Origin: Nilaparvata lugens
Taxonomy: Eukaryota > Arthropoda > Insecta > Hemiptera > Delphacidae
Assembly (NCBI RefSeq): GCF_014356525.2
Contig: NC_052504.1
Location: forward strand, 100,341,940-100,405,939
Length of the DNA stretch: 64,000 nucleotides
Direction of reading: 5' to 3'
The notes under the pieces are model-generated. The model was not told the origin of the DNA. It searched no databases and saw only the letters and a list, made by a program, of their open reading frames with translations. This document shows, one piece after another, positions 1-10,665 of the stretch. The stretch's first letter is position 1; every line of letters begins with the position of its first letter. Both the position numbers and the translations under genes were made by a program.

Positions 1-768
1 ACTACAGTTACGTTGAAAAGTGGCCATTGCTGCACTGATTACAGAACGCAAAGAATCACTTTTCCGCTCTAGTGCGGGAAAAATTTTTCTGCACTCCAGA
101 TTTGCAACATGGCAACGCAAAATACTTAGTAGGTTATATGGAGCAACAGTGCAGCAAAATCAAAATGAAGTTGGTAACAGTGACTGCTGTGGCTGCTATA
201 GTGAGCAGAGGTGCAACCAAGCACAACGCGCTAATTATTATTCATTATATATTATAATGGAGGACAACGAGGACTTTAGGATTTTAGGATTAAGGTTTTT
301 ATCAATAATAAAATTACACAGAAAAACATTTGATGGATTTCAGGCAAATTTTACCCATAATTACACACTTTTCATATTCAATGGTAACTGTAGGAAAAAC
401 TTAATGTGAAATACGTGCGCAAAGTTCCTCTGCTGCACTCAAGAAACCATTCCGATGGTAAACGTTTCTTTCGGTGCAGCAAACTGTCACTTTGCGCACT
501 AGTTGCACAAATAACTATTGACGCGCCTCTCTTGAAGACAGGAAGTCACGATGCATTTTTCTTCATTGATCACTGTCACTGGACTAAAGTGACCCATTAT
601 TCTGACTCCAAATTCCTGGCAACCAACATTTGATAGGTGAAACTGTGAGGATTTGTCTAATACCAAAGATCAGCTTCGGAGCAAAACGGACAAGCAAAGT
701 TTGTTTTCAAGCGACAACCTTTGTCTACTTAGACAGGATTAGTCTACAATTTGTAAATAGCTGTAAGC
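1..768. other. Unassigned AT-rich sequence, no gene seen
   Basis: Open frames here (129, 61 and 75 codons) overlap each other in different frames, have no recognisable motif and no coding signature. The only structure I can support is the nested palindrome at 415-499, listed separately. It may be intergenic or intronic host DNA or an old repeat. Confidence 0.5.
415..499. repeat. Nested perfect-arm palindrome (hairpin)
   Basis: Three nested inverted pairs are visible: GTGCGCAAAG at 415-424 with CTTTGCGCAC at 490-499, TGCTGCAC at 431-438 with GTGCAGCA at 474-481, and GAAAC at 443-447 with GTTTC at 464-468. Together they make one ~85-nt hairpin with small internal loops. It may be a tiny foldback MITE or a structured element. 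No second copy was found in the window. Confidence 0.7.
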
Positions 769-867
769 TATAGTGAAGTTCACGTTATAATGGCAGTGGA
801 GAAAGATAGGAGAACAACGTTGCCGATCCTCTGTTTTGTCAATGCCTTCTGTGGAGGGTGACTGATA

Positions 868-1442
868 CAAATCAAATCAAATCAATTTATTTCCCATTTT
901 TACAATACATACAGAACATGAAATTACCATAGTTACTGAAATAATTACAATATAACCAAAAAATCACAATCATACCCTGAAGAACATTAACAAAACTCAA
1001 ATATACATTGAAAATAATTCTAAAGGTTACAAAAACCTGTTTGGGCAGAAAAAAACTACTTAGAATAAAAAAAAGTGTTACAGTTTACAAGGCAGATTGA
1101 GAAAGAGTAAAAAAAACTAAGAAAAAAAGGAAAAAGAACTTTAGTATCAGTTTAACATTATTGAATACTAACAATATTACACTATAAACAATAACATTAC
1201 AAACTAAAAAAAAATGTCGCGCTTACCAGTTATAAAAAAGTGTACTACTGTGGAGGCCTACAGTTTAAACAATATTTTCATAATAACCAGAAACATCTTC
1301 ATGTATCAGATGGCTATGTAATAATCTACAGATATTGAATGAAAAAGACTAAGAAATTTTCAAAAAACCACTGATTTATTGATAATTTGAAAGACCGGTT
1401 TCGGTTACTATCTACAGATAGTTGTCTTCTGTCTACACCTTT
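868..1442 (-). mobile_element. Retroposon-like insert inside MITE A
   Basis: The family A sequence stops at ...ctgatac and resumes at caggtttattgatg. The ~575-bp insert reads on the minus strand as a 3' tail: AATAAATTGATTTGATTTG, i.e. a polyadenylation-like AATAAA followed by a (GATTT)n tail at 868-890. That suggests a 5'-truncated non-LTR retroelement or SINE 3' UTR. No coding remnant is visible. A family B end (1,334-1,410) lies inside it. Confidence 0.6.
1334..1410. mobile_element. Family B terminal fragment
   Basis: The segment carries TTGAATGAAAAAGACTAAGA, then GATTTATTGAT and GACCGGTTTCGGTTA, the signature of the B-family foldback arms found complete at 52.1-52.8 kb. Only the outer ~75 bp of one arm is present. 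Confidence 0.7.
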
Positions 1443-1724
1443 ACAGGTTTATTGATGTAATATAAACTGTTCATTCTCGTTTAAAATACAAAATTATATT
1501 CTATTAAGCGAGGAATTACATTTTTCAATAATCTCCTAATGAAGTTCCATTCAGGATAGATTATTCTGTTAATTAATTATCAATTTTACATTGTTGAAAG
1601 ACGATCTGGCAAACAGAGCAAAGCGAGAAAGAGAGATAGCGCCATCCGCTTTGTTGAATGATAGACAAGGAAAGAAATACCATTGCTAATCAAACACTGC
1701 CATTATAACGTGGACCTCACTATA

Positions 1725-2514
1725 GTCATGAATGATATTATGACACTCACATGAAAAGGAAAAACAGGCTTATGCCAAAAAATTGTCCTTTCTCAAATTT
1801 ATACCACAGTCCAAATCAAAATCTATGTTAAGCTACTATCACCCATTAATATGAATTATGAAATATGAAATATTGATAAAAAAAGCAAAGGAACATACAG
1901 ACTTAATAGTTTACACAAGGCTACTGTTTTGGATCTCATTCATTCATAGACAATGAATACAATGCTGGCAAAAACAACAGGCACTCGCCCAAAACTACTT
2001 CAAACCTTAATTTGGAAAACACAGTTTAGTGAAACAGTTATGTAAACGATAACTTAATTCACACACTATTTTGAGTTTGTATGTACTACAATGTATGTAT
2101 GTAAAATGTATGTACTACAATAATTTTGGATTTATCAGATTAATTAACTTCAAAATCCAAACAAAAATCTTCCTCACAGAATATATAAAATATTCAACTT
2201 AAATCCACAAATTATACTCATGTTAAAATTCTGAACGTCAAAACATCACATGGATTTGGTTGAATTTGAATATTCTTCGGAGATAATATTGAAAATATTT
2301 CTAAACATCTATTAATTTATCTTTCGAAACATAATCTAAATCTGGAAGAGAAATATTACAAGAAGTATCCTTAGTTTTCATCTGTCATTCATTGCTTTCT
2401 TGTGAAAGTAGAAATAATGGATATATAATTTGGAGGAGGGTGAGAATGATTCGAAGGGATGTGGTGTGGAAAAGAAGAAAAATTCACATCAGAAATACTG
2501 GTCACCCTCTATAG
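1725..2514. other. AT-rich sequence, nothing recognised
   Basis: No repeat shared with the rest of the window and no coding signature was seen. A 69-codon frame at 2,430-2,639 runs into repeat-derived sequence and is not convincing. Confidence 0.4.
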
Positions 2515-2770
2515 AAGGTTGTGGCCAGCAAAAAATCGGCAACCTTGTTCTCTTATCTTCCTCCACTGCCATTATAACGTTGAAAGATGAATACTATCTC
2601 CTCCATGAAACAAAATTGATTACCAATTCTCTCTTGTAAGTTAAATCGACAACCTTGTCCTCCTATTTTTTCTCCACTGGTGCCATTATAACGTGGACCT
2701 CACTGTAGATGAATACTATCTCCTCCATGAAACAAAATCAACTTGCAATGTTGCCGAATCCCCTCTTGTA
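2515..2770. repeat. Tandem pair containing family A right ends
   Basis: A ~125-bp unit occurs twice in a row. Each unit has CTCCACTG..GCCATTATAACGT (the A-family right TIR) followed by GATGAATACTATCTCCTCCA and a TTGTAA end. The second unit keeps the fuller TIR (gtggacctcactgtag). This is a tandem duplication that includes a MITE end and its flank. Confidence 0.6.
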
Positions 2771-2924
2771 ACTTATTGAATCTTCACAGTGCAATTACTA
2801 AGTACTTGAAAGCAGTCTGCTGCACATACAAGAGTACTCTACCCATTGTTTCCCTCATCAAAGTATACAGACACTATCGAACAGCTCTTGAGATATTACG
2901 AAGTTTGCTTCTAGGATTTCTCGT

Positions 2925-3190
2925 TCACCTTCTCCTTCTCCTTCTACATATTCTCCTCCTCATCCTTCTCCACATCCCCATTTTCCTCCTTCTCCTCCTT
3001 CAACACTAACTCATCCTCCTCATCTTCTTTCTCCTTCTCCTTCTCATCCTTATCCTTCCCCTCATCATCCTTCTCCTCCTCCTTCCGCTTTTTGTCATTC
3101 TCCTTCTCATTTTCCACCTTCATCTTCTCCTCCTCCTTCTCCTCCTCCTCCTCCTCCTCCTCGTCCTTATCACCATCCTCCTCTTCAACA
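2925..3190. repeat. (TCC/TTC)n polypyrimidine tract
   Basis: Dense CTCCTT / TCCTCC repeats. The minus-strand frame through it would encode an almost pure Glu/Lys peptide (94 codons), which is what such a tract gives by chance in all frames. I do not call a gene. Confidence 0.8.
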
Positions 3191-3730
3191 ATTATGAATA
3201 TTTCATCAACTGAGAAAATTATACTCATCCACGATTTTATGATAAATCCCTATAATGATTATATTTGAAATATAGTATTTTGGTAGTTCATTATATTTTT
3301 TTTATGACTAACTACTAGCAAATATATTATTTTTATTTTAAGATTTTGCATTTTCTTGTAAAGGAGACATGTTTGGGGGAACCCGTTGTCTCCATTGTAA
3401 ATGGATAAATAAATAAATACTATGCTACGACTACTATTTATAATTATTATATAATTTTCCATCTTTTCATTGGCCTTTTCATCTCTCCACTAACCTAACA
3501 GAATTCAGTGCATTCTAACCGAGTCAACCCGGCATAACCATGATAATATGTACAAAAACCGCTCCACAATCTAAAGTAAACCTTTAGTTGGTTACTAGAA
3601 GTAGTAGTCCTAATGATAACTACCAATCTTATTAATTCAACATCATAATGTTTTGGGAAAATTGCTTCTTAGACTTCCAGACAAGATTGCGATAAAAATT
3701 GGAAAAAACAAACTATAAATAAAAGTAAAT
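3191..3730. other. AT-rich sequence, nothing recognised
   Basis: No repeat family shared elsewhere in the window and no coding signature. Confidence 0.4.
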
Positions 3731-3732
3731 TT

Positions 3733-4145
3733 ATGGGATTTTCTCTTTCACTTCCTCTCTATGACTTCAACTTCACAATAATTTTTACTCTCACTGTCAT
3801 CCTCTCTGTCTTTCTTTCTCCGACATATCTTTCTTTCTCTGACAGTACTAGGCCTACAGAATATCTCACTACTCACTCTTTCTTCCTCAATTCCTCACAC
3901 TCTCTCTTTCTGTCATTCTCTCATTCTCTTTCTCTCTCACTATCCCTCTCTGAGATGAGAGAGATGATACTGATGCGGAACTGTTCAATAATGATTCATT
4001 TCTTATGTTTGATTTAATTTTTATTTTATATTGTCAATTTTTCTGTGAATGTTACCAGGGAACAGTCTTGTTACAATTATTGTAAATAATTATCTCATCT
4101 TATCTTCTCTCTCTGTCTCTACTCTCTCACCCTCTCTCTCTTTTT
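3733..4145. repeat. CT-rich simple repeat region
   Basis: Runs of TCTCTCTTTC and CTCTCACT with short unique interruptions lead directly into family E. The 94-codon frame (Ser/Leu-rich) is a product of the tract. Confidence 0.75.
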
Positions 4146-4421
4146 TGGAAGAGAGTTAGTGGGGAAAATATTTTGAATATTCTTTCCAAAGAATGGACAT
4201 TGATATGTCTAAAGATCCGCCAATTAATGTGGATGCATAACAATATTATCTTTAGTTATCACAAATTGCTTTTCTCATATCATATGCGGTTCAAAAATCA
4301 TTTTCTTAGTCTATATTATGTAAATTCATCTATAATTTTGCTGTATTGTAAGCTATTGTATAGAAGTGTAAAAGCCAGTATATATTGTAATCTACATAAA
4401 TAAAGTACTCAATCAATCAAT
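4146..4421 (+). mobile_element. Family E retroposon (SINE or LINE 3' UTR)
   Basis: Starts at GGAAGAGAGTTAGTGGGG and passes CTTTCCAAAGAATGGACATT and ATTGTAAGCTATTGTATA. It ends at ACATAAATAAAGTACTCAAT followed by a (CAAT)n tail. The AATAAA signal plus a short tandem tail indicates reverse-transcribed insertion. Full copies also lie at 27.0, 27.3, 38.1 (minus), 46.8 and 53.7 kb. No coding capacity was seen, and I could not see convincing Pol III boxes. Confidence 0.75.
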
Positions 4422-4494
4422 CTCTCTCTTGGAGCATACATAAATAGAGAAATTCAACACACATTGTTACATACATAAATGAAGAATTTATGTA

Positions 4495-4615
4495 ATCTAA
4501 TCTCTCTGTCTCTATCTCTCTCACTCATTCTCACACTCTCTCTCTCATTCTCTCTTACTCACTCTCTCTATCTCTCTACGTCTCTGCTTTTCTCTCACCG
4601 CAACTCCACAATAGA
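4495..4615. repeat. CT-rich simple repeat
   Basis: TCTCTCTGTCTC / CACTCTCTCT runs. The 64-codon frame through it is low-complexity Ser/Leu. Confidence 0.75.
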
Positions 4616-4680
4616 ATTTCTTATTGAGTCGCGTCTTTCGCTCAAGTCTTTGGGCTTCATTGTCTTCTTATGAAGGACGT

Positions 4681-4795
4681 TTACTCTTTAATGGCTGTCA
4701 CGTACCTACTCCCTCTAATCGCTGCCTCCTGCTTACTCCCTTTAATGACTGCCTACTTGCTTACTCCCTCCAATGGCTGCCTCCCTTTCTTATAT
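4681..4795 (+). repeat. ~28-bp minisatellite, about four units
   Basis: Units of the form TACTCCCT-(C/T)-(T/C)AATG(A/G)CTGCCT(C/A)C repeat with small changes. The first unit is the most diverged. Confidence 0.65.
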
Positions 4796-5218
4796 AGGCT
4801 ACACGTTCAAAACCCAAACAAAGTATGTACATCATGTCAAAATGTCACCGCACGTCTTTCTTATCGAAGCGAACATAATCCTTTTGCCGTCTTTGTTATG
4901 TCTTCTACAAATAAAATAAAGAGCTTGTAAAAGACGTGTGACGTGATTTGGGAGAATTATTCGTGTCACGTGTCTCGTGAGATCTATTCCAAGATGTCGG
5001 CATTTGTTGAATCAATCAGTCAATTTTTCTTCTATTATTTATATTCTATTGAAATTAAGTGGATTTCTACAATTTCTCAAGTTTCTTCAATCATTTATTT
5101 TTTATTTATTAAGTTTTATATCTAATTCTACATAGGATTCACCAAACATTATTCTTAAGATATGATTCAATAGTACGTCCAATTCATCGTTCCTTGTTAA
5201 CATTTAGAATGAGTTCCA
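4796..5218. other. No gene or known repeat seen
   Basis: Mixed sequence with a 79-bp stretch rich in ACGTG-type hexamers (gacgtgtgacgtg, cgtgtcacgtgtctcgtgag) at about 4,930-4,985, including one CACGTG E-box. Function is unknown. Confidence 0.35.
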
Positions 5219-5516
5219 GCATAGAGAAAAGATAGCATACGAGGATATCCCATGATATAGTTCGTTTATGTTAAAAATTTTTAACCGATTTCCTGTCAAC
5301 TCGAGCCAATTGCTGTCGACTACTGAAGCCTATAAAATTATTACTGTTTCATTTGGAGTGTAAGAGTGTAAGAAAGGCACAGTATGAGAAACTACCAGCG
5401 TCACATGGCTCTACGAAAAAGAACCACTAGGACTATCAGCCTGAGATGACATTGAAAATTAGAGAATAAACATCCTATACCATGGAATAGATTCTTGTTC
5501 TATCTTTTCTCTATTA
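5219..5516. mobile_element. Family H foldback MITE, diverged copy
   Basis: Ends are ATAGAGAAAAGATAGCATAC and the inverse GTTCTATCTTTTCTCTAT. Inner landmarks are GATATCCCATGATATAG and GGACTATCAGCCTGAGAT. It is more diverged than the copies at 6.2 and 55.2 kb, and its target duplication is no longer visible. Confidence 0.7.
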
Positions 5517-6185
5517 AGAAAGATCTCAAAGGGAAAATATTTCCTCAGATTTTTAAAGATGAGTGATTCCTCACTTTAGTGAAGTCCACTTTTTGTTGGC
5601 AGTGTTTGATTAGCAATGATATTGATATCCTTGTCTATCATTTAACAAAGCGGATAGCACCATCACTTTCTTGATTTGTTCTGTTGCCAGATCGTCCTTC
5701 AACAATATAGAATTAATAATTAATTTACAAAATTTTCCATCTTGATTATGACAATTCATTATGGGATTATTGAAAAATATAATCTCTTGTTCGATAAAGT
5801 AAATAATAATAATATTTATAATAATATAATAATATAATAATATTTATTCGACCAATCAACACACATTGTACAAAATATTTCAGAAAAAAAAACAATCTTA
5901 ACTGGTGTAGCAAACACCTTCGCATGCACAATACACTGTATATCAAAGTCTAAATGAAACCCCCAAGGTAATCCTGTGTGGGGCCCTTCTTCATACTTCT
6001 ATTCACAATAGAGAAAAAATGAAATGAAATAAGTAAAAAATCAAATGAAAATATAGTCATACATGTAAAATTTTTGAAAAAAAAATCACTGGAGAAAAAG
6101 TATTGAACATAAAAAATATAAAATCATGAAGCAATTAAACAGGATTTTGTGCGGGCAGCACATTCTGAGTGATCATTAGTATTAT

Positions 6186-6460
6186 CATAGAGAAACAATA
6201 GCGTAAGTAGATATCCCATGGTATAGGGCGTTTATGTCGCAACTTTTACTGTTATCTCAAGCCGATTACTGTCGATTATTGTCGATTTTTAATGTTTTGA
6301 CCAGATAAGAGTGTATGAACGGCACAATATGAGAGACTACCAGCGTCATAAAGCTTCACGGGAAAGAATTACGTGGACTATCAGCTTGAGATAACAGTAA
6401 AAGTTGCGACATAAACGCCCTATACCATGGGATATCTACTTACGCTATTGTTTCTCTATG
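6186..6460. mobile_element. Family H foldback MITE with 7-bp target duplication
   Basis: A 275-bp element with ~80-bp near-perfect TIRs starting CATAGAGAAACAATAGCGTA. It is flanked on both sides by GTATTAT (6,179-6,185 and 6,461-6,467). The copy at 55.2 kb has the same ends and a different 7-bp duplication. No coding capacity. The duplication length does not identify a superfamily on its own. Confidence 0.85.
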
Positions 6461-6608
6461 GTATTATTCAGTTAACAGAAAAAGCCATGTAAATTATAGG
6501 TGTTATGACAAATAATTACACAAAATTACATATAGAATTCACGTCTCCAAGCATATGATAACAATTGATACAAACATGTGAATATCGACCTTAGATTATG
6601 GAATACTC

Positions 6609-6870
6609 TTATAGAAATAATTGAATATCATCAATTTCAGCAATGCATTTTTTAAATTTGGCCTTGAACACTCGGCTATATTGACACTTTTGTAAGTCAG
6701 GTTGCAAGGCGTTAAAAAATCTAACACCCTACATACTTGAAAAATCGTCTGTTATGTTCAAGCCTAGGTGTTGGTATTTGAACTCTGTTTCTGTATCGAA
6801 CATTGTGATATGGGATATGAGGCTGTGTTATCAATTGATTTTTATTTATGAATGTATCTAGAACTGCTTT
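6609..6870 (-). pseudogene. LINE reverse-transcriptase C-terminal relic
   Basis: Two adjoining minus-strand frames, separated by a one-base frameshift near 6,727, encode the typical C-terminus of CR1/Jockey-like non-LTR ORF2 proteins. First comes an HN-x-R-x-RN stretch followed by RRFFKYVG, then VRFFNALQPDLQ, and finally a basic FKAKFKKCI segment before the stop at 6,609-6,611. In the family this is the tail after the reverse-transcriptase domain, usually of the form 'YxGxxLxNxLPxxI...FKxxLKxxL'. No RT catalytic motif is present. The assignment to a specific clade is uncertain. Confidence 0.7.
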
Positions 6871-7078
6871 AAACAAGAAAGAATGTCTGACCGTTAGTAT
6901 TATTGACCATCTTGAACTAGAGTGAACAGTTGATATTACATCAATGAACCTGTATCAGCTACCGTCTATGGAAGGCATTTACAAAACAGAGGAAACAGCA
7001 ACGTTGATCTCTTATCTTCCCCCACTGCCATTATAACGTGGACCTCACTATAGAACATCGAGATGTGCCTGTGTATAT

Positions 7079-7180
7079 GGTGAGGTCCACGTTATAATGA
7101 CAGTATTAAATTTGATTAATATTGGTGTTTCTATCCTTGTCTATCATTCGAAAAAACAGGTAGAACTATCCTTTTCCAGA
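7079..7180 (-). mobile_element. Family A partial copy
   Basis: TGAGGTCCACGTTATAATGA followed by the CCTTGTCTATCATTCG block, then sequence diverges. Only one end is present. Confidence 0.7.
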
Positions 7181-7469
7181 AACTGGGAAAAAAAGAAGTA
7201 GAGTAAGAGAACAATCCATCGAAAGTAGTCTCTCTCTAGATCAGTGATATATAATAATTCTTATTCCATGACCACCAAGACTTGAAACTACTACTGTAAC
7301 CTGTATTTGATGATAGAGTATGAGTACTCCATCATTATTATAGATGACCACTTGAGGTTCAAAGTGCTTTCTCTTGTAGACTGCAACATGAGTGTTGACC
7401 TCTCAACTCATGACATATTACTTGTGACGTCACAAAAATACTTTTGTGATACCTTCGGAGTAGGCCTAA

Positions 7470-8150
7470 TGTTACACAGATTGCAAGGCTTCTACGATCC
7501 GTTATTCATTAGTAAGGGTCCATATTTTCAGGAAATGGATAATTTTTCTCTGTTTCATTCATTTATTTATTTATCATTGGCACAGCCAAAGAATTATATT
7601 GTGGAGATTAGAAGGCTACAACAACCCATTATCCCTTCGAAAGGGTCCACCTTTCTAGAAAATGATCTGCTTTTATCTATTTTATTCATTTATTTCTGTT
7701 TTCATTTTTGAGTGGACAACAATTTTTAACTCAGCCTGAGAGCTATTCTTCACAGATTGTAAGGCTCCAATAGTCCCTTAATCTTTCTGAAGGGTCCATG
7801 TTTCTAGAGAATGGATAACTCTTCTCTATTTCATTCATTTATTTATTCCTTTATATTTTTAATGGACAACAATTTCCAACTTAGCCTTAGAGTTATGTTA
7901 TACCCCTTGTAAGGTTCCAACAATCCGTTATCCCTCCGGAAGGGTCCATGTTTTCAGAAAATGGATGATCCTTCTCTATTTTATTCATTTATTTCTTCCT
8001 TTATTTTTTGAGTGAACAACAATTTTTGACTCAGCCTCAGAGTAATATAATACAGATTGAAACTATTGTAAGGCTCAAATAATCCGTTACTCTTTCTGTA
8101 GGGTCCATGTTTTAATAAAATGAATTACTTTTCAATTCCATTCATTTATT
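7470..8150 (+). repeat. Diverged tandem array, five ~125-160-bp units
   Basis: Each unit has a (CAGATT)GTAAGGCT block, then AT(C)CCGTTATC...AAGGGTCCA, then AGAAAATGGAT, TTCTCTATT and CATTCATTTATTT, and finally a CAACAATTT(T)(T)AACTCAGCCT block. The start blocks lie near 7,484, 7,609, 7,762, 7,911 and 8,070. The 134-codon frame that runs through the first units follows the repeat and is not supported as a gene. Confidence 0.7.
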
Positions 8151-8159
8151 CATTTACCG

Positions 8160-8385
8160 GCATGTCACCCGTATCCCGCAAGGGGTCTAATTGGAAACTT
8201 GACAGACTGGAAAGTTGATCCTCCGAAATCTTCAAAAATTCTAAATAGGCTTATAACAATCCTTGGTCAATTAAGAGACTAAATAAAATATTTTGAGTTA
8301 ATCAGTCCAGTGTTTTAGACGTGATGATGCGTCATTCAAGAATTTCCTATTCTGTATGTGCATAAGCCAATTCTTCCCTTCATTA
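8160..8385 (-). mobile_element. Family I (Helitron-related) fragment
   Basis: On the minus strand it contains GACGCATCATCACGTCTAAA, TTGACCAAGGATTG, and ends in the CCCTTGCGGGATACGGGTG type hairpin. This is the same order as the complete Helitron at 53.4-55.0 kb. Confidence 0.6.
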
Positions 8386-8507
8386 TAAATCAATAAGATC
8401 ATTATAATTATTATTATTAATCATACTATTATCATTCCGGACATTTTTTGTGTCCAATGAATGTGAAATAAACCCTACCATAACATATTATGAATTTATA
8501 CTTACTC

Positions 8508-8672
8508 CTTATTCTCTATTGATTCATACAATAAGTACATCACCAAAAATTATAGGGAGAGAAAAATTAGGTCACCTTGTGCTATTCCTTTCTCAAATTT
8601 AGATGAGGTTACACCTAGTCTGTAATAGGTTAAGAGTCTTGTAGTTGTTCACTTCACAAAATTTCCAGTTTT
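8508..8672 (+). repeat. Family N repeat
   Basis: Shares TTGATTCATACAATAAGTAC, CTTGTGCTATTCCTTTCTCA and CTTGTAGTTGTTCACTTCAC with 14,932-15,081 and with 44,219-45,201, where it is interrupted by family D. Short, non-coding, origin unknown. Confidence 0.65.
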
Positions 8673-9011
8673 CATTTATTTCCACAAAAATTATTGCAAA
8701 ACGGTAATTTGTTATCAGCTATTGGTTGTCCACTCCTTCACCCCTCCAAACAATTTTCAGTGAATCTGGAAAATCCAACCGGCTGGAAAATCAGAGAAAA
8801 CTGTTGGAAGAAAGAGAGCCATGTTCTTGGAAGAGTTGATGAATTATTCAGATGTCCTTGGATTAGTCTAGAGCTTCTTGATTAAGTGATTTCATTATTT
8901 TATCTGGGTGACAGTGAACGCTAATTGCAGCTCTAGTTGAGATTTGTCAACTCGCAAAATCAAGCGTCTCTCAGCATTCACTTTTTCCCTTTCTCAAACC
9001 CTTTTTCCCTT

Positions 9012-9111
9012 NNNNNNNNNNNNNNNNNNNNNNNNNNNNNNNNNNNNNNNNNNNNNNNNNNNNNNNNNNNNNNNNNNNNNNNNNNNNNNNNNNNNNNNNN
9101 NNNNNNNNNNN
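9012..9111. other. Assembly gap (100 N)
   Basis: Exactly 100 undetermined bases, the usual placeholder for a gap of unknown size. Translated frames crossing it are meaningless. Confidence 0.99.
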
Positions 9112-9412
9112 TACTCCCATCCCTCTCATGATAATCTTATAGCATGAGCATTGTTCCCCCTCCCTTTGATATATCACCCCTAGTCTCATGACCACTTACC
9201 CCTCCAGTCATCCTTAGCGACCCCCACCCCTTGTCCTTAATAGCCAATTAGAGGGCGAGCTGAAAATAAACCCGGCCAGCCCTGGGGAAATCTTCTCCTC
9301 TAGCCTCCAACAGGGTATCACCACCCTGCTAGCCTCGTCACAAGTCTTAAGAGCCGCTTATTGTAATTAAATTTCTAATTAAGTTGACGGTCTTGAAATA
9401 GCCACTTATTCT
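9112..9412. other. GC-richer unique-looking sequence, no gene seen
   Basis: C-rich segments (e.g. cgacccccaccccttg) and a block around 9,270-9,350 are less AT-rich than the surroundings. No repeat family or convincing frame was recognised. Confidence 0.35.
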
Positions 9413-9705
9413 TTGTTTATTGTGTCACTTTCATTCTCTTTCTTCCTCTCTCACTTACACTGTCACACCCTCTCTCTCACTCACTCACTCTCTCTTATTC
9501 TTCCTTTCTCATTAACACTCTCACCCACACATCTCTCTAACTCTCGTTTTTCTTCCTCTCTTTCCCAGTCTCTCACACACTCTCTCTCTCTTTCACTCTT
9601 CCTCTCTCACTCCCTCTCTATCTCACTCCTTCCTCATAAATCTCTCACACACTCTCTCTTCCTCTCTCCTTCCTCACAATCACTCTCTCTCTCCTTACCC
9701 GGTCG
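9413..9705. repeat. CT-rich simple repeat
   Basis: TCTCTCACTC-type repeats. The 117-codon Ser/Leu/His-rich frame is produced by the tract. Confidence 0.75.
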
Positions 9706-9854
9706 TGTGTTTATGGGAAGAATATTATTTTATATCCTTCTTAAAGAATCGTCAATTATTTGTTGAAACACCGCCGATTTATGAAGTTACATTACAATTT
9801 TATATTATCGTTATTCTAATTGAATTTAATCTTTTCTACCCTTGATCAATTTTT

Positions 9855-9958
9855 TATACTTTGTAAAATTCGTTGAATAATTAGCATCACCGTCATTTAA
9901 TGTAAATTAGTGTATAAGCCAGTAATTATTGTATAACATACATAAATAAAGAAATCTC
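9855..9958 (+). mobile_element. Family E 3'-end fragment
   Basis: GTGTATAAGCCAGTAATTAT, TACATAAATAAAG and a tail-like end match the 3' end of family E. The rest is missing or too diverged to see. Confidence 0.5.
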
Positions 9959-9974
9959 ATCTGATCTATCTATC

Positions 9975-10330
9975 TCTCTTTAACTCATACTGTCTCACTC
10001 CCTCTCAATTCTTCTCCTTCCTCCTCTCTCACTCACACTGTTTCACTCCCTCTCAATACTTCTCCTTCCTCCTCTCTCACTCACACTGTCCGACTCCCTC
10101 TCAATCCTTCTCCTTCCTCCTCTCTCACTCATAGGCCTACTGTCTCACTCCCTCGCAATCCTTCTCCTTCTCCTCTCTCACTCACACTGTCTCACTCCCT
10201 CTCAATCCTTCTCCTTCCTCCTCTCTCACTCACAATGTCTCACTCCCTCTCAATCCTTCTCCTTCCTCCTCTCTCACTCTCAATGTCTCACTCACTCTCA
10301 ATCCTTCTCCTTCCACCTCTCTCACTCTGT
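9975..10330 (+). repeat. ~47-bp CT-rich minisatellite, about seven units
   Basis: Regular unit of the type CTCTCTCACTCACACTGTCT followed by CACTCCCTCTCAATCCTTCT and CCTTCCTC, with occasional changes. One unit carries an inserted TAGGCCTAC. Confidence 0.8.
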
Positions 10331-10644
10331 AGCAGCTGCTTACCACAAAATTAATCTGCTTACATAGCAGATTTTTCTGTTTATTAACAGATTAGGCTGT
10401 ATTACGCTGTCAACGTTGAAGTATTTTCTTGTAAACGAATGACAATTTTATTGTGAGAAAGAACTTGCGGACCTGTCATATTTCAATCTTGTAGTCACTT
10501 TAAGATGTGATCATTCACATTATCAGTTAGAATTTCTTCAAAATAATTATTATTACTTTCAATTTCACGTAACTTAGGCCTTCAAATGATTTCCTATCAT
10601 TTTTTGTGTAGTTGAGGAGTTGATATTGTGGTAATTGGTCACAG

Positions 10645-10665
10645 CTTCTTCTTCTTCTTCTTCTT

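Larger units (their letters stand above)
769..1724 (+). mobile_element. Family A mariner-like MITE, split by a nested insertion
   Basis: The left end reads TAGTGAAGTTCACGTTATAA and the right end is its inverted counterpart (cattataacgtggacctcacta). Between them are the family landmarks: GGAGAAAGATAGGAGAACAACG near the left, and the CAATACCATTGCTAATCAAACACT motif near the right. The copy is interrupted at about 868-1442 by another retroposed sequence. Family A recurs more than 15 times in the window. A copy at 43.8 kb shows a TA target duplication, which suggests a Tc1/mariner-type source. No transposase is present. Confidence 0.85.
5809..6920 (-). mobile_element. 5'-truncated non-LTR retrotransposon (LINE)
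   Basis: On the minus strand this reads as the last part of a reverse-transcriptase ORF (about 6,870 down to 6,609), then a ~800-bp 3' UTR, and an AATAAATATTATTATATTA type tail ending at 5,809. It sits inside a family A MITE. Its 3' UTR was later invaded by a family H MITE with a clean 7-bp target duplication. The order of events is therefore A, then LINE, then H. Confidence 0.75.
5575..7053 (-). mobile_element. Family A MITE split by a LINE
   Basis: The left part (5,575-5,808) begins TTTAGTGAAGTCCAC and carries GTTTGATTAGCAATG and CCTTGTCTATCATTTAACA. The right part (about 6,921-7,053) starts at GAACAGTTGATATTACATCA and ends with cattataacgtggacctcactatag. The two parts join in the order seen in uninterrupted copies, so the ~1.1 kb between them is a later insertion. 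Confidence 0.8.

Noticed and set aside
2944..3228. 94-codon Glu/Lys-rich minus-strand frame
   Set aside because: It is the translation of a (TCC/TTC)n tract. Composition alone keeps the frame open.
8937..9195. Frames of 64-74 codons across the N gap
   Set aside because: More than half of each is undetermined sequence.
9981..10325. CRISPR-like array (regular ~47-bp repeats)
   Set aside because: It has no distinct repeat and spacer parts, only a CT minisatellite in what is clearly a eukaryotic genome.
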